Positions 33,721 through 42,336 of a stretch of 64,000 bases of DNA are shown one piece after another; positions within the stretch are counted from its first letter, which is position 1, and each line of letters starts with the position of its first letter. Position numbers and translations under genes: made by a program. The stretch lies in assembly GCA_963169045.1 (NCBI GenBank), contig CAUJDF010000042.1, positions 1 through 64,000 on the forward strand, in the 5' to 3' direction. The notes beneath the pieces were generated by a model. It made no database searches, was not told the origin of the DNA, and worked only from the letters and a program-made list of their open reading frames with translations. The DNA comes from Myxococcota bacterium (GTDB lineage Bacteria; Myxococcota_A; Bradymonadia; UBA7976; UBA1532).

Positions 33721-34584
33721 ATGAATCCCGTTCATCGCGTCGACGCCGACGGCTGGTCCCTGGCCGTCGAGGAGCACGCCCCCACCGGGCCCGAACGCGG
33801 CGTCGTGCTCGCCGGCCACGCCATGATGTGCGACCGGCGCACGCTCGATCGGCCGCGGGAGGCGGGCCTCGCCAGCACGCTCGCCGCGTCGGGCCTGCGC
33901 GTCTACACGTTCGACAGCCGCGGGCACGGTCAGAGCGGTCCCACGGCGGGCCAGGGCGGCCGCTGGACGTACGACGACGTCGTGGAGCGGGACTGGCCTG
34001 CCGTCGTCGCCTGGGCCCGCGCGAGGCACCCCGCGGGGCCGCTGGCGGCCATCGGCCACAGCCTGACCGGGCACGCGCTCGTCTTCTGGCTCGGGCTGAC
34101 GCCGGACGCGCCCGTCGACGCCGCGGTGACCATCGGCGCCAACGTGTGGATGCGGCGTCACGAGCCGTCCCGGCGGCTGTGGCTGCGCAAGCGCGCGACG
34201 ATCGAGGCCTGGCGCGCGATCACGCTCGCGCTCGGGCGCTTTCCGGCGAGGCGGCTGCGGATCGGCACCGACGACGAGGCCGCCGAGTACGTGCTCGACC
34301 TGTGCCGCTTCGTGCGCGAGGGCCGCTGTCGCCGGCGCGCGGGCGGCGACTACCTCGATGGGCTGCCGCGCGTACGGCCGCCGGTGCTGGCGCTCGTCGG
34401 CGGCGCCGACGACGTCATGTGCCACGTCGAGTCTGCGCGCCGCTTCCACGCCGCCATCCCACGCCACGAGCTGCGCGTGGTGCCCGGCGTCGATCACATG
34501 GGCCTGGTGCTCGCTCCGCAGATGGCCGACGTCTGGCGCGACGTCGCCGGCTTCATCCTCACTGCGCCCCGTGACGGACGGTGA
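33721..34584 (+). CDS. Alpha/beta-hydrolase fold protein
   Basis: 287 residues. The start ATG 33721 follows a hairpin; upstream codons in frame belong to the previous gene. The fold is clear: oxyanion region [13 protein letters not shown], nucleophile elbow GHSLTG, acid GGADD and catalytic His in GVDHMG. An HGxSGP-like strand precedes it ([16 protein letters not shown]). The substrate cannot be read. Neighbours give no pathway, and the 3' end overlaps queF (convergent) by 26 bp. Confidence 0.85.
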   Translation: MNPVHRVDADGWSLAVEEHAPTGPERGVVLAGHAMMCDRRTLDRPREAGLASTLAASGLRVYTFDSRGHGQSGPTAGQGGRWTYDDVVERDWPAVVAWARARHPAGPLAAIGHSLTGHALVFWLGLTPDAPVDAAVTIGANVWMRRHEPSRRLWLRKRATIEAWRAITLALGRFPARRLRIGTDDEAAEYVLDLCRFVREGRCRRRAGGDYLDGLPRVRPPVLALVGGADDVMCHVESARRFHAAIPRHELRVVPGVDHMGLVLAPQMADVWRDVAGFILTAPRDGR

Positions 34585-34915
34585 CCACCGTCCGGATGCC
34601 GCCCCGCACGTAGAAATCGCCCTCGACCTCGAGGAAGCGCGGCGACAGCAGCGCGACGAGGTCGTCGAGGATGCGGTTCGTCACCGCCTCGTGGAAGTGG
34701 CCCTCGTCGCGGAAGCTCCACAGGTACAGCTTGAGCGACTTCAGCTCGACGCACCGCTGATCGGGCACGTAGCGGATCCGGATCGTCGCGAAGTCGGGCT
34801 GCCCGGTCATCGGGCACAGGCAGGTGAACTCCGGGCAGTCGAAGCGGATCTCGTATGGGCGCTCCGGCTTCGGGTTCGGGAAGGACTGCAGGTCTCTCGA
34901 AGGCTGGCTGGGCAT
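34559..34915 (-). CDS. queF: NADPH-dependent 7-cyano-7-deazaguanine reductase
   Basis: Reduces preQ0 to preQ1 in queuosine biosynthesis. About 118 residues, the short (unimodular) type. The catalytic motif is [15 protein letters not shown], with the nucleophile Cys in LCP and the proton-donor Asp in QPD. The NADPH/QueF signature [19 protein letters not shown] follows. I use ATG 34915 ([10 protein letters not shown]); an ATG at 34966 adds a basic leader. No ribosome site is seen; TATATC lies 7 bp before the ATG, so the message may be leaderless. No other queuosine gene is nearby. It diverges from marR. Confidence 0.93.
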   Translation of the reverse strand: MPSQPSRDLQSFPNPKPERPYEIRFDCPEFTCLCPMTGQPDFATIRIRYVPDQRCVELKSLKLYLWSFRDEGHFHEAVTNRILDDLVALLSPRFLEVEGDFYVRGGIRTVVTVRHGAQ

Positions 34916-34922
34916 GCGCGCG

Positions 34923-34928
34923 GATATA
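34923..34928 (-). promoter_or_regulatory. Putative -10 box of queF
   Basis: TATATC on the minus strand, 7 bp before the queF ATG, would place transcription start at or next to the start codon, consistent with the missing ribosome site. The upstream TTGCGC (18-bp spacer) is a weak -35. Tentative. Confidence 0.35.
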
Positions 34929-34970
34929 GCGGGCGCAGGCCGTCGGGCGCAAGGCGGTGTCGCCATTTAG

Positions 34971-34982
34971 TTCATGTATGAA
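34971..34982. promoter_or_regulatory. Candidate MarR-type operator
   Basis: TTCAT-GT-ATGAA is a perfect inverted repeat inside an A/T-rich island between divergent queF and marR. MarR-family proteins usually autoregulate from palindromes placed this way, so it is a natural candidate for self-binding. One site only; no second copy is seen. Confidence 0.45.
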
Positions 34983-35029
34983 ATATCTACTTGACGACAA
35001 TCGCCATCGCGAGCAATTCTGACGGCGAC

Positions 35030-35509
35030 GTGACCGGATACACCCCAGAGAACGCCTCCCGGGCGCCGTTCCTTCCGCTGGTGCGCTCGATGGTGCGCGC
35101 GTACCAGGCGTTCGTGGAGACGAGCGGGCGCCACCTGCGCGACCTCGGCGTGACGCCGAGCCAGTTCGACGTGGTCGCCACGCTCGGCAACACGCCGGGC
35201 ATGACGCTCGGCGAGCTTTCGGGCCGCACGCTCATCACGAAGAGCGCGCTGACCGGCATCATCGACCGGCTCGAGCGCCAGGGCCTCGTCGCCCGCTGCG
35301 ACAAGGCGAGCGACCGCCGCTGCGTCGTTGCGCGGCTCACCCCCGCGGGCGAGGCGCTCTTTCGCGAGGTCTTCCCGGGCCACGTCGACTACATGAGCCG
35401 GTTCTTCAATCGAATGTCCGCCGAGGAGCAGGCCGAGTGCCGCCGCGCCTTCGAGAAGGTCGAGGCGCTCTTCGAGGCCGATCCCGGCCCCGTCCCTGGA
35501 GAAGAGTGA
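35030..35509 (+). CDS. MarR-family transcriptional regulator
   Basis: About 159 residues from GTG 35030; TTG 34991 is an in-frame alternative that adds 13 residues and would start only 8 bp after the palindrome. The winged helix is clear: LGVTPSQFDVVATLGNTPGMTLGELS, split as GVTPSQFDVVATLGNTPG and MTLGELSGRTLITKSALTG, with wing DKASDRRCVVARLTPAG. It probably binds the TTCAT-GT-ATGAA palindrome and controls itself and the yceI gene 2 bp downstream. Ligand unknown. Confidence 0.85.
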   Translation: MTGYTPENASRAPFLPLVRSMVRAYQAFVETSGRHLRDLGVTPSQFDVVATLGNTPGMTLGELSGRTLITKSALTGIIDRLERQGLVARCDKASDRRCVVARLTPAGEALFREVFPGHVDYMSRFFNRMSAEEQAECRRAFEKVEALFEADPGPVPGEE

Positions 35510-35511
35510 AG

Positions 35512-36087
35512 ATGAAGCGTTCCCTTCGCACCGCCGCCGGCGCCCTGCTGGCCACGCTGCTCGCGTTCCCCGCCTTCGCCGGCGAGACGCTCAAGATCGA
35601 CACCGGCCACACGTCGGTGCTGTTCGGCATCAAGCACTTCAACATCGCGCGCTTCTGGGGCGCCTTCCGCGACGTGAGCGGCACGATCGACTTCGATCCC
35701 GCCGATCCCACGAAGAGCAAGGTCAACATCGAGATCAAGGTCGACAGCGTCTCGACCGGCATCGAGAAGCGCGACAACCACATCAAGAGCCCGGACTTCT
35801 TCAACGCCAAGCAGTTCCCGACCGTGACCTTCGCCTCGAAGAGCGTGAAGAAGACCGGCGAGAACGAGTACGCGGTGACCGGCGACCTCACCATTCGCGG
35901 CAAGTCGAAGGAGGTCACCATCCCCATGAAGAACACGGGCAACGGCCAGGATCCGTTCGGCAAGTTCCGCCGCGGCTTCGAGGGCACCTTCACGATCAAC
36001 CGCACCGACTTCGGCATCGACTTCATGCAGGACGGCCTCAGCAAGGAGGTCGACCTGATGCTGTCGCTCGAGGCGGTCAAGCAGTGA
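35512..36087 (+). CDS. YceI-family periplasmic lipid-binding-like protein
   Basis: 191 residues from the ATG at 35512, with a good GGAGAAG site and a Sec signal (RTAAGALLATLLAFPAFA). The mature part is a lipocalin-like YceI barrel: IDTGHTSVLFGIKHFNIARFW, given in two parts IDTGHTSVLFGIKH and FNIARFWGAF, then FDPADP and HIKSPDFFNAKQFPTVTFAS. YceI proteins bind isoprenoid-type lipids in the periplasm. It follows marR by 2 bp, so they are co-transcribed, as MarR and YceI genes often are. Confidence 0.92.
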   Translation: MKRSLRTAAGALLATLLAFPAFAGETLKIDTGHTSVLFGIKHFNIARFWGAFRDVSGTIDFDPADPTKSKVNIEIKVDSVSTGIEKRDNHIKSPDFFNAKQFPTVTFASKSVKKTGENEYAVTGDLTIRGKSKEVTIPMKNTGNGQDPFGKFRRGFEGTFTINRTDFGIDFMQDGLSKEVDLMLSLEAVKQ

Positions 36088-36109
36088 CGCGTTCGCGGGG
36101 GAGGAGGCG

Positions 36110-37015
36110 ATGAGTCCGCAGACCTCGCTGGTCGTCCAGATCGTCGTCTTCACCCTCGGGCTGCCCGTCGGCGTCTTCGCCGGCGTGGCCATCGGCGGCC
36201 TCGCGGTGCGCCGCCACGGCCTCGATCGGCGGCCGGCCCTCCTCGGGCTGGCCGTCGCGGCGGGGCTGCTCACCGCCCTTCTCGGCACCGGCGGGCTGCC
36301 GCCCTTCCCGCCGGTCGACACGCTGCATTGGATCCCGTTCGCCACGCTCGCCGCGGCGCTGCTGCTCGTCGTCTTCGACCTGCGGCCGCTGCGGGGCGCC
36401 GACGCGCTGTCGGGCGCGGTGGCCCTCGCCGTCGCCGCGATGGGGGGCTGGCTCGTGCTCGCGCCGCTGATCGCCGCCGGCGAGGCGTCGGTCATGTGGA
36501 GCGAAGCCGGGACGCTGCTCGTGCTGGTGCCGGTCCTGGCGTTCGATCGCGCGAGCGGGCGCTCGCCGGGGCCGGCGGACCTCGCCGCGCTGACGTGCAC
36601 CGCCGTCGGGGCCAGCATCGCGATGGTGCTCGCCCACAGCGCCCTGCTGGGGCAGATGCTGGGCTCGGTGGCCGCCGTCCTCGGTGCCGCCACGCTGCTC
36701 GCCTGGCGCCGGCCGGCGCTCGCGCCGGGACACGCGGCGACCGGCGCCGCCTACCTCACCATCGCGCTGCTCGTGCAGTACGGCCTCGGCTACGCCGACC
36801 TGCCGCTGCCGAGCGCCCTCCTGGTGCTCGTCGCGCCGCGGCTCGCCGCGACGGCTGCTCGCGCGCTCGGCGGCTTCCGCGCGCTCGCGCTCGCCGGCGC
36901 GGTCGCCGCGCTCCCAGCGGCCGCCGCCGCGTACCTCGCATTCGCGAAGGCCGAGTTCCTCGACGGACCCGCCGACGAGTCCGCCACCGGCGCCGACTAC
37001 GAATCTCTGTACTGA
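36110..37015 (+). CDS. Multi-pass membrane protein, unknown function
   Basis: 301 residues, nearly all hydrophobic, with about nine predicted transmembrane helices (LVVQIVVFTLGLPVGVF; TLAAALLLVVFDL; AALTCTAVGASIAMVLAHSA; YLTIALLVQYGLGY). A strong GGGAGGAGG site precedes the ATG. No family motif recognised. It is the third gene of the marR-yceI transcript, 22 bp after yceI, so a role in envelope or lipid handling is possible but unproven. Confidence 0.75.
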   Translation: MSPQTSLVVQIVVFTLGLPVGVFAGVAIGGLAVRRHGLDRRPALLGLAVAAGLLTALLGTGGLPPFPPVDTLHWIPFATLAAALLLVVFDLRPLRGADALSGAVALAVAAMGGWLVLAPLIAAGEASVMWSEAGTLLVLVPVLAFDRASGRSPGPADLAALTCTAVGASIAMVLAHSALLGQMLGSVAAVLGAATLLAWRRPALAPGHAATGAAYLTIALLVQYGLGYADLPLPSALLVLVAPRLAATAARALGGFRALALAGAVAALPAAAAAYLAFAKAEFLDGPADESATGADYESLY

Positions 37016-37022
37016 CCGGCGC

Positions 37023-37100
37023 TCACCAGGGGTGGAAGGCCAGCAGCAGCGTCCCGCCGGCGAGCGCCAGGCCCACCAGGCCGGCGACCAGCTCGTTCAT
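37023..37100 (-). CDS. Candidate 25-residue single-helix membrane peptide
   Basis: An ATG-to-TGA frame of 25 codons, too short for usual gene calls. The product is one hydrophobic helix (NELVAGLVGLALAGGTLLLA) ending FHPW. A sigma-70-like promoter (TTGACG-N16-TGTACT) sits at the right distance upstream on the same strand. No clear ribosome site is visible. It lies downstream of the FHA-GAF activator gene. Coding status is uncertain. Confidence 0.4.
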   Translation of the reverse strand: MNELVAGLVGLALAGGTLLLAFHPW

Positions 37101-37134
37101 CGGGGTTTCACGTGGGAATCGCACGGGCGCGCTG

Positions 37135-37162
37135 AGTACACGAGGTCGGCGCAAGGCGTCAA
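37135..37162 (-). promoter_or_regulatory. Sigma-70-like promoter before the small membrane ORF
   Basis: TTGACG (37157-37162) and TGTACT (37135-37140) on the minus strand, 16-bp spacer. Five of six and four of six consensus bases match. Transcription would start about 28 nt before the small ORF. Confidence 0.4.
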
Positions 37163-37185
37163 GCGGGTCGCTCGGGCCCGGCGCG

Positions 37186-39075
37186 TCAGACGTCGCGGTC
37201 GCGCCACCGGGCCAACTTGGCCTGGAGCGCCTGCCGGCTGATCCCGAGCGCCTCGGCCGTACGCGTGCGGTTGTCGCCGTTGGCTTCGAGCGCGCGGCGG
37301 ATGACGCGCTCCTCGAGCTGCTCCATCACGATGCGCAGCTCGCCGACCGGCAGGTCCTCCATCGAGACTTCGGGCACCTGCTCGCCGGTCACCCGTGGAC
37401 TCAGCAGCTCGACGCCGATGGTCTCGCCGTCGTCGGCCAGGATGACGGCGCGCTCGATCTCGTGCTCGAGCTGGCGCACGTTGCCGGGCCACGTGGCGCG
37501 GCGCAGCGCCGTCAGCGCGTCCCGGGTGAAGCCGGGCACCCACTTGTCGTTGCGCGCGCACGCGGTCTCGCGGAAGCGCTCCGCGAGCAGCTCGACGTCG
37601 CCGTCGCGCTCGCGAAGCGGCGGCAGGCGCACCGGGAACACCGCGAGTCGGTAGTACAGGTCCTCGCGGAACCGACCCGACTCGACGTCGGCGCGCAGGT
37701 CGCGGTTCGTGGCGGCGACGATGCGCACGTCGACGGCCACCGGGCGCGTGGCGCCCACCGGCTGGACCTCGCGCTCCTGCAGGACGCGCAGCAGCCGCAC
37801 CTGCACCGAAGGCGCGATCTCGCCGATCTCGTCGAGGAACACGGTGCCGCCGTCGGCGGAGACGAAGAGGCCCTCGTGGTCGCGCACGGCGCCTGTGAAC
37901 GCGCCTTTGCGGTAACCGAAGAGCTCGCTTTCGAGCAGCGTCTCGGGCAGCGCCGCGCAGTTGATCGCCGCGAAGCGCTGCGCCGCCCGCGGGCTGTGGG
38001 CGTGGATGTAACGCGCGGCGAGCTCCTTGCCGGTGCCCGTCTCGCCAAGCACCAGCACCGTCGTCGTCGTGCGCGCCACGCGCTCCATCTGCTTGAGCAC
38101 GTCCCGCAGCGCCGCGCTGTTGCCGAGCATCGGCCGCGGCATCGAGGCGGCCCCGCGCAGCTGGGCGTTCTCGGCGCGCAGATCGGCCTCGGCCCGCGCC
38201 AGCGCCCGGAAACGGCGCGCGCAGACCAGGCTCGCCGCCACGTGCGTCCCCACGATGGTGAGCCAGGCGACGTCGCCGGGCCCGAACGGGTGCCGCTTGC
38301 TGTCGACGTGCAGGATGCCGATGACCTCGTCGGCCGCCAGCAGCGGGACGACCATCGTGCCCGCGAGCCCCGCGACGCTGGCCGTCAGGTCGGCGTCGCC
38401 GGGGACGTAGGCCATCGCCTCGCGGCGGTCGATGGCGCGCTGGACGAGCCGCTGCGAGGGGCGGAGCCCACCGGCGTCTCCCTCGCGAACCCGAGTGAAT
38501 TCGGGCACATACTGGCCCTTGTCGTCCCGCATCAGGATGGTCACCGCCCGCGCGTGGCCGTAGCGGTCGAGCACCGCGCCGGCGATGCGCGCCATCACGG
38601 CGCCGGGATCGACGCGGCCGCTGAGGTCGGTGAGCATGCGGAAGAGCGCGCGCAGCGCCGGCGCGTCGATGTCGCCCTCGAGGACGTGCTGCGCCTCGGC
38701 GACCGAGCGCCTCGCGATGACCGTGCCGCCGTCGTACTCGTCGTCGGCCACGGGCGGCGCGTCGTCGACGCGGATGCGCACCGGCGAAGCGAGATCGCCG
38801 AGCAGCAGCACGTCGCCGACGAGGACGGCCTGTGGCTCGTGCGGCCGCGCCACCGTACGGTCGCCGTCGCGCTCGACGAGCGATCCGTTGCGCGAGCCGA
38901 GGTCCTCGAAGAAGTAGCCCTCGCCGCGTCGCACGAGCCGGGCGTGGCGCCCGGAGATGCGCGGATCGGGCACGACGATGTCGTTGTCGTCGATGCGGCC
39001 GATGGTGATCGTGCCGCCGCCGAGCGAGACCGTGCGCTCCTGCTCGCCGTGCTGGATGGTCAGACCGAGCGACAA
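37186..39075 (-). CDS. FHA-GAF-AAA+-Fis sigma-54-dependent activator
   Basis: 629 residues from TTG 39075, with GGAG 7 bp upstream. Domains in order: FHA (about 1-100: [26 protein letters not shown]-type pattern), GAF (about 140-290: [13 protein letters not shown]), AAA+ (about 310-550: [24 protein letters not shown] sigma-54-contact loop; [27 protein letters not shown]), Fis HTH (about 595-629: [17 protein letters not shown]). The FHA should bind a phosphothreonine partner, and FHA activators in myxobacteria answer to Ser/Thr kinases. Its targets are unknown. Confidence 0.92.
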   Translation of the reverse strand: MSLGLTIQHGEQERTVSLGGGTITIGRIDDNDIVVPDPRISGRHARLVRRGEGYFFEDLGSRNGSLVERDGDRTVARPHEPQAVLVGDVLLLGDLASPVRIRVDDAPPVADDEYDGGTVIARRSVAEAQHVLEGDIDAPALRALFRMLTDLSGRVDPGAVMARIAGAVLDRYGHARAVTILMRDDKGQYVPEFTRVREGDAGGLRPSQRLVQRAIDRREAMAYVPGDADLTASVAGLAGTMVVPLLAADEVIGILHVDSKRHPFGPGDVAWLTIVGTHVAASLVCARRFRALARAEADLRAENAQLRGAASMPRPMLGNSAALRDVLKQMERVARTTTTVLVLGETGTGKELAARYIHAHSPRAAQRFAAINCAALPETLLESELFGYRKGAFTGAVRDHEGLFVSADGGTVFLDEIGEIAPSVQVRLLRVLQEREVQPVGATRPVAVDVRIVAATNRDLRADVESGRFREDLYYRLAVFPVRLPPLRERDGDVELLAERFRETACARNDKWVPGFTRDALTALRRATWPGNVRQLEHEIERAVILADDGETIGVELLSPRVTGEQVPEVSMEDLPVGELRIVMEQLEERVIRRALEANGDNRTRTAEALGISRQALQAKLARWRDRDV

Positions 39076-39103
39076 GCGCCACTCCGTGCGATGCAGACGT
39101 CGT

Positions 39104-39901
39104 TCAGGGAGCGTAGCGCAGTCCGGCGGTCAGCGGCACCAGCCAGGACACCGCGGCGCGACCTTCGTCGCCGACCACGAGCATGGAGGGCGCCACGCGG
39201 AAGCCCACGCCGAGGCCCTGCCAGACCGGGTACACGATGCTGAAGGGCACCTGCACGAGCGCGCCCCAGTAGGCGTCGTCGCCGCTCACGCCGTCGATCG
39301 CCACGCGCGAGGCGCCCGCGCCCAGGCCGGCGGAGAGGCGGACCGGGCCGAACGCGCCGCGGGCCGCCGCCTGGCCGGTGAAGGTGAGCAGCGTCATGCC
39401 TTCGAGCGAGAACGTGCGCGGCACGTGGTCGCTGTACCCGGCGGTGACCTCGAGCGCCAGCCAGCCGTCCTTCAGGACGCCGGCGGCGCCCTCGAAGCCG
39501 AGGCCCTCGGACCAGCGCTCGGCGTCCTGCCCGAACAGGCGGATGCTCGTCACGTCCGCGCGCGCCAGCGGTCTCCAGGCGGGCGGCGGCTCGGGGCGCT
39601 CCTGCTCGATCAGCCAGCGCAAGCGCTGCGGCGCGCCGGGCTCCGGCTGGTAGCGCGGGTTGGCGGCGAGGAGCGCCCGCACCGCCGTGCGCGCGCGCGC
39701 CTCGTCGCGGAACGCCAGCGCCACCTGCGCCTGGTAGTAGCGCGCCCGCTCGAGCGCCGCCCCCTCGAGGCCCTTGGCGAGCGCCTCGGCGATGCGCTCG
39801 TCGGCGCAGACGTAGTCGAGCCCCTCGTAGCAGGCGATGCCGGCCTCGAGCGCCGTCTCCGCCGGCGAGAGCGCGAGCGCGGCGAGCAACAGCGGGCTCA
39901 T
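39104..39901 (-). CDS. Secreted protein with TPR-like N-terminus and beta-rich C-terminus
   Basis: 265 residues with a short signal ([14 protein letters not shown]). Residues about 20-100 look like TPR helices ([40 protein letters not shown]). The remainder is beta-rich with aromatic ends ([26 protein letters not shown]), like an outer-membrane barrel or lipid-binding domain. Its ATG overlaps the stop of the lipoprotein gene by 4 bp (ATGA), so the two are a coupled pair. Function not recognised. Confidence 0.65.
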   Translation of the reverse strand: MSPLLLAALALSPAETALEAGIACYEGLDYVCADERIAEALAKGLEGAALERARYYQAQVALAFRDEARARTAVRALLAANPRYQPEPGAPQRLRWLIEQERPEPPPAWRPLARADVTSIRLFGQDAERWSEGLGFEGAAGVLKDGWLALEVTAGYSDHVPRTFSLEGMTLLTFTGQAAARGAFGPVRLSAGLGAGASRVAIDGVSGDDAYWGALVQVPFSIVYPVWQGLGVGFRVAPSMLVVGDEGRAAVSWLVPLTAGLRYAP

Positions 39902-40305
39902 TCCTCGACGTACTCGGAGACGTAGAAGGTGCCGCGCGCGAAGAACGTCCCGTAATAGTTACGGATCTGCAGCACCATGTCGTGCTCGCCGACCTCGACG
40001 CCCGGGTACCGCTGCAGCACGAGCTTCGCCTGGAAGTTCGACTCGAACGTGTAGGACTGCAGCGAGACCCCCTCGCCGAAGTCGTAGGTGAGCACGCCGA
40101 ACGTCTGCTCGTCGCCCGTGCCGTTCGCGGGGTCGCCGTCCCCGAGGGTCATGGTGACCTCGAGCGTGTTCGTCCGGAGCGTCCACAGCGGGGGATCGAA
40201 CGTCACGTTGGCCCGGTTCGGGTCGTCGAGGCTGAGCGCCGTGCTGTCGCAGCCCGTGAGGAGCGCGGCGCCGAGGGCCAGGAGTCTGAGCACGGCGGGC
40301 AGCAT
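39898..40305 (-). CDS. Small lipoprotein of unknown function
   Basis: 135 residues from ATG 40305, chosen because it gives a lipoprotein signal (LLALGAALLTGC) with a proper lipobox; the ORF extends further upstream without coding character. The rest is beta-rich (TLEVTMTLGDG; YTFESNFQAKLVLQRY; GTFFARGTFYVSEY). It is coupled to the next gene and diverges from the sensor kinase at 40367. Its role is unknown. Confidence 0.7.
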   Translation of the reverse strand: MLPAVLRLLALGAALLTGCDSTALSLDDPNRANVTFDPPLWTLRTNTLEVTMTLGDGDPANGTGDEQTFGVLTYDFGEGVSLQSYTFESNFQAKLVLQRYPGVEVGEHDMVLQIRNYYGTFFARGTFYVSEYVEE

Positions 40306-40366
40306 ATCAGGCTTCGTCCGCACGGCACTGGATTCCGCGACGCGCCGCCGCCATGATTCGCGCCCC

Positions 40367-41317
40367 GTGCACCCCCGTCCCCCCCGCGCCATTCCGGTCA
40401 CGATCACGCTCGGCGCCGGCTCCGTGGCGCTCGGCATCGCGCTGCTCGTCGGGTGGACGCTGCTCATCGTCCAGAACTGGGAGGAGACGTCGGGCGCGCT
40501 CAGCGTCTGGCTCCTCGTGGCGGGCATCGTCTCGTTCGTGGTCATCGTGACGGTGCTCGTGACGTTCAGCGTGCTGCTGGTGCGCGAGATCCGCACGGGT
40601 CTGCGTCAGACGAGCTTCATCGACTCGGTGACCCACGAGCTGAAGAGCCCGCTGGCCTCGATCAAGCTCTGCCTGCAGACGATGGAGCGGCCGGACCTCG
40701 CGCCGGCGCAGCGCCGGTCGCTCGAGCAGGTCATGGGCGCCGACGTCGACCGCCTGTCGCTCTTCATCGACGACGTGCTCGAGACGAGCCGCCTCACCTA
40801 CGGCCGGGCGCCGATGCGCGTCGCCGACGTGCCGCTGGCCGTCGTCGCCCGCGACTGCGCGGCGCGCATCGCCGAGCGGTACCACGCCGCCGCGGACGCC
40901 ATCCGCGTCGACGTGCCCGAGGATCTGTTCGTCCGCACGGACCCGACGGCGCTCGAGATCATCGTCAAGAACCTGCTCGACAACGCCCTGAAGTACTCGG
41001 ACCGGCCCGAAGGCGTCGTGATCGACGCGACGCTCGCGGGGCGCGGCCGCGTGGCCATCGAGGTGCGCGACCAGGGCGTCGGCATCCCGCCCGAGGCGCT
41101 CAAGCGCGTGTTCGACCGCTTCTACCGCGTGTCCGACGAGGCGACGCGCTCGCGGCGCGGGACGGGCCTCGGCCTGTACGTGGTGCGGACGCTCGTGCGC
41201 AACCTCGGCGGTCGGGTGGAGGCGCGATCGGCGGGCCGCGGCGCTGGCGCCACGCTCCGCGTGGAGCTGCCCGGGGCGGCGACGAGTCTCCCCCGCGACG
41301 CATCGGAGCGTGGATGA
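40367..41317 (+). CDS. Sensor histidine kinase
   Basis: About 316 residues from GTG 40367 (an ATG at 40353 is in another frame). Two transmembrane helices near the N-terminus (about 13-35 and 45-70) flank a very short periplasmic loop. The HisKA box is SVTHELKSPLASIKL (phospho-His in THELK), and HATPase motifs are complete (NLLDNALKYS, DQGVGIP, GTGLGLYVVRTLVR). Its stop overlaps the start of the response regulator (ATGA). A tiny periplasmic part suggests it senses within or near the membrane. Confidence 0.93.
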   Translation: MHPRPPRAIPVTITLGAGSVALGIALLVGWTLLIVQNWEETSGALSVWLLVAGIVSFVVIVTVLVTFSVLLVREIRTGLRQTSFIDSVTHELKSPLASIKLCLQTMERPDLAPAQRRSLEQVMGADVDRLSLFIDDVLETSRLTYGRAPMRVADVPLAVVARDCAARIAERYHAAADAIRVDVPEDLFVRTDPTALEIIVKNLLDNALKYSDRPEGVVIDATLAGRGRVAIEVRDQGVGIPPEALKRVFDRFYRVSDEATRSRRGTGLGLYVVRTLVRNLGGRVEARSAGRGAGATLRVELPGAATSLPRDASERG

Positions 41318-42030
41318 GCGAAGACGAAACGCCGCGGCTGCTCGTCGTGGAGGACGAGGCCCACCTCGCGGCCGGCCTCAAGATGAACTTCGAGCTCGAG
41401 GGCTACCGGGTCGACGTCGCGCGGACGGCCCGCGAGGCGGCGCATGCCCTGGTGCGCCCCGAGGCCTACAGCCTGATCCTGCTCGACGTGATGCTGCCGG
41501 ACCTCGACGGCTTCGAGCTGTGCCGCCGCCTGCGCCTCGCCGGCAACCGCGTGCCGGTGATCATGCTCACCGCGCGCAGCGATCCGCACGACCGCGTGCG
41601 CGGCCTCGAGGCCGGCGCCGACGACTACCTCGGCAAGCCCTTCGATCTGACCGAGCTGCTGGCGCGGGTGCGCTCGCACCTGCGGCGACAACAGTGGATG
41701 CGCGCCCCGAGCGCCGAGCCGTCCAACGTGCTGCGCTTCGGGGGCGCGCTGATCGACTTCGACACGTACAGCGCCTCGATGAGCGGCGAAGAGGTCAAGC
41801 TGACCCGCCTCGAGTTCGACCTCGTGCGCTACTTCGCCGACAACGCGGGTCGGGTCGTCGAGCGCGGCGAGCTGCTCGAGAACGTCTGGAAGCTGCGCAA
41901 TCACCCGAACACGCGCACCGTCGACAACTTCGTCGCGCGGCTGCGCAAGCACTTCGAGGACGACCCCGCCAACCCGCGTCACTTCGTGTCGGTGCGCGGC
42001 GCCGGGTACAAGTTCGTCCCCACGCCCTGA
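41314..42030 (+). CDS. OmpR-family response regulator
   Basis: 238 residues. Receiver with the acidic pair (VVEDEAH), phospho-Asp in LILLDVMLPDLDG, Thr/Ser in MLTARSD and Lys in GKPFD. The C-terminal winged helix is of the Trans_reg_C type (VKLTRLEFDLVRYFADN; TVDNFVARLRKHFEDD; RGAGYKFVPTP). It is the cognate partner of the coupled kinase. Targets unknown. Confidence 0.95.
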   Translation: MSEDETPRLLVVEDEAHLAAGLKMNFELEGYRVDVARTAREAAHALVRPEAYSLILLDVMLPDLDGFELCRRLRLAGNRVPVIMLTARSDPHDRVRGLEAGADDYLGKPFDLTELLARVRSHLRRQQWMRAPSAEPSNVLRFGGALIDFDTYSASMSGEEVKLTRLEFDLVRYFADNAGRVVERGELLENVWKLRNHPNTRTVDNFVARLRKHFEDDPANPRHFVSVRGAGYKFVPTP

Positions 42031-42033
42031 GGG

Positions 42034-42246
42034 TCAGCTGGCTCGACGGCGGTGCGTCGCGTGCGGCGGGTCGATCGCGTGGCGGAGGTCGTCGAAGAGC
42101 GGGGCGGTGGCCGTCGCCCGGTGCGCCGCCAGGTCGAGCATCGCGTGCTCGAGGCCGCGCGCGCACAGATCGGCATAGGGACGGAGCGTCTGCGGCTCGT
42201 GGCGATGGGATTCGCGACCGGACTGCGGCATGGACGTCTGCTCCAC
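42034..42246 (-). CDS. Small hypothetical protein
   Basis: 70 residues from GTG 42246, preceded by GGAG at a suitable distance; ATG 42231 is the alternative. The sequence is plausible for a soluble helical protein (PYADLCARGLEHAMLDLAAH) with a His/Arg-rich start and end. It lies between the OmpR-type regulator (convergent) and the sensor kinase on the same strand. No family recognised; coding status moderate. Confidence 0.45.
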   Translation of the reverse strand: MEQTSMPQSGRESHRHEPQTLRPYADLCARGLEHAMLDLAAHRATATAPLFDDLRHAIDPPHATHRRRAS

Positions 42247-42336
42247 CGTGGCTCCGCCCCTCTCGTGGCCGGAGGGACGCCCGATCTTACGGCGGCGGTG
42301 GTGCAGGACCCGGGGCCCGGGTCGCCTGGGACCCGC

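Noticed and set aside
29661-33722. A 1,353-codon minus-strand ORF opposite the calcium-repeat protein
   Set aside because: Again a repeat shadow: Val/Gly/Ala-rich with no start context, while the plus strand has a signal peptide, domain structure and MYXO-CTERM tail.
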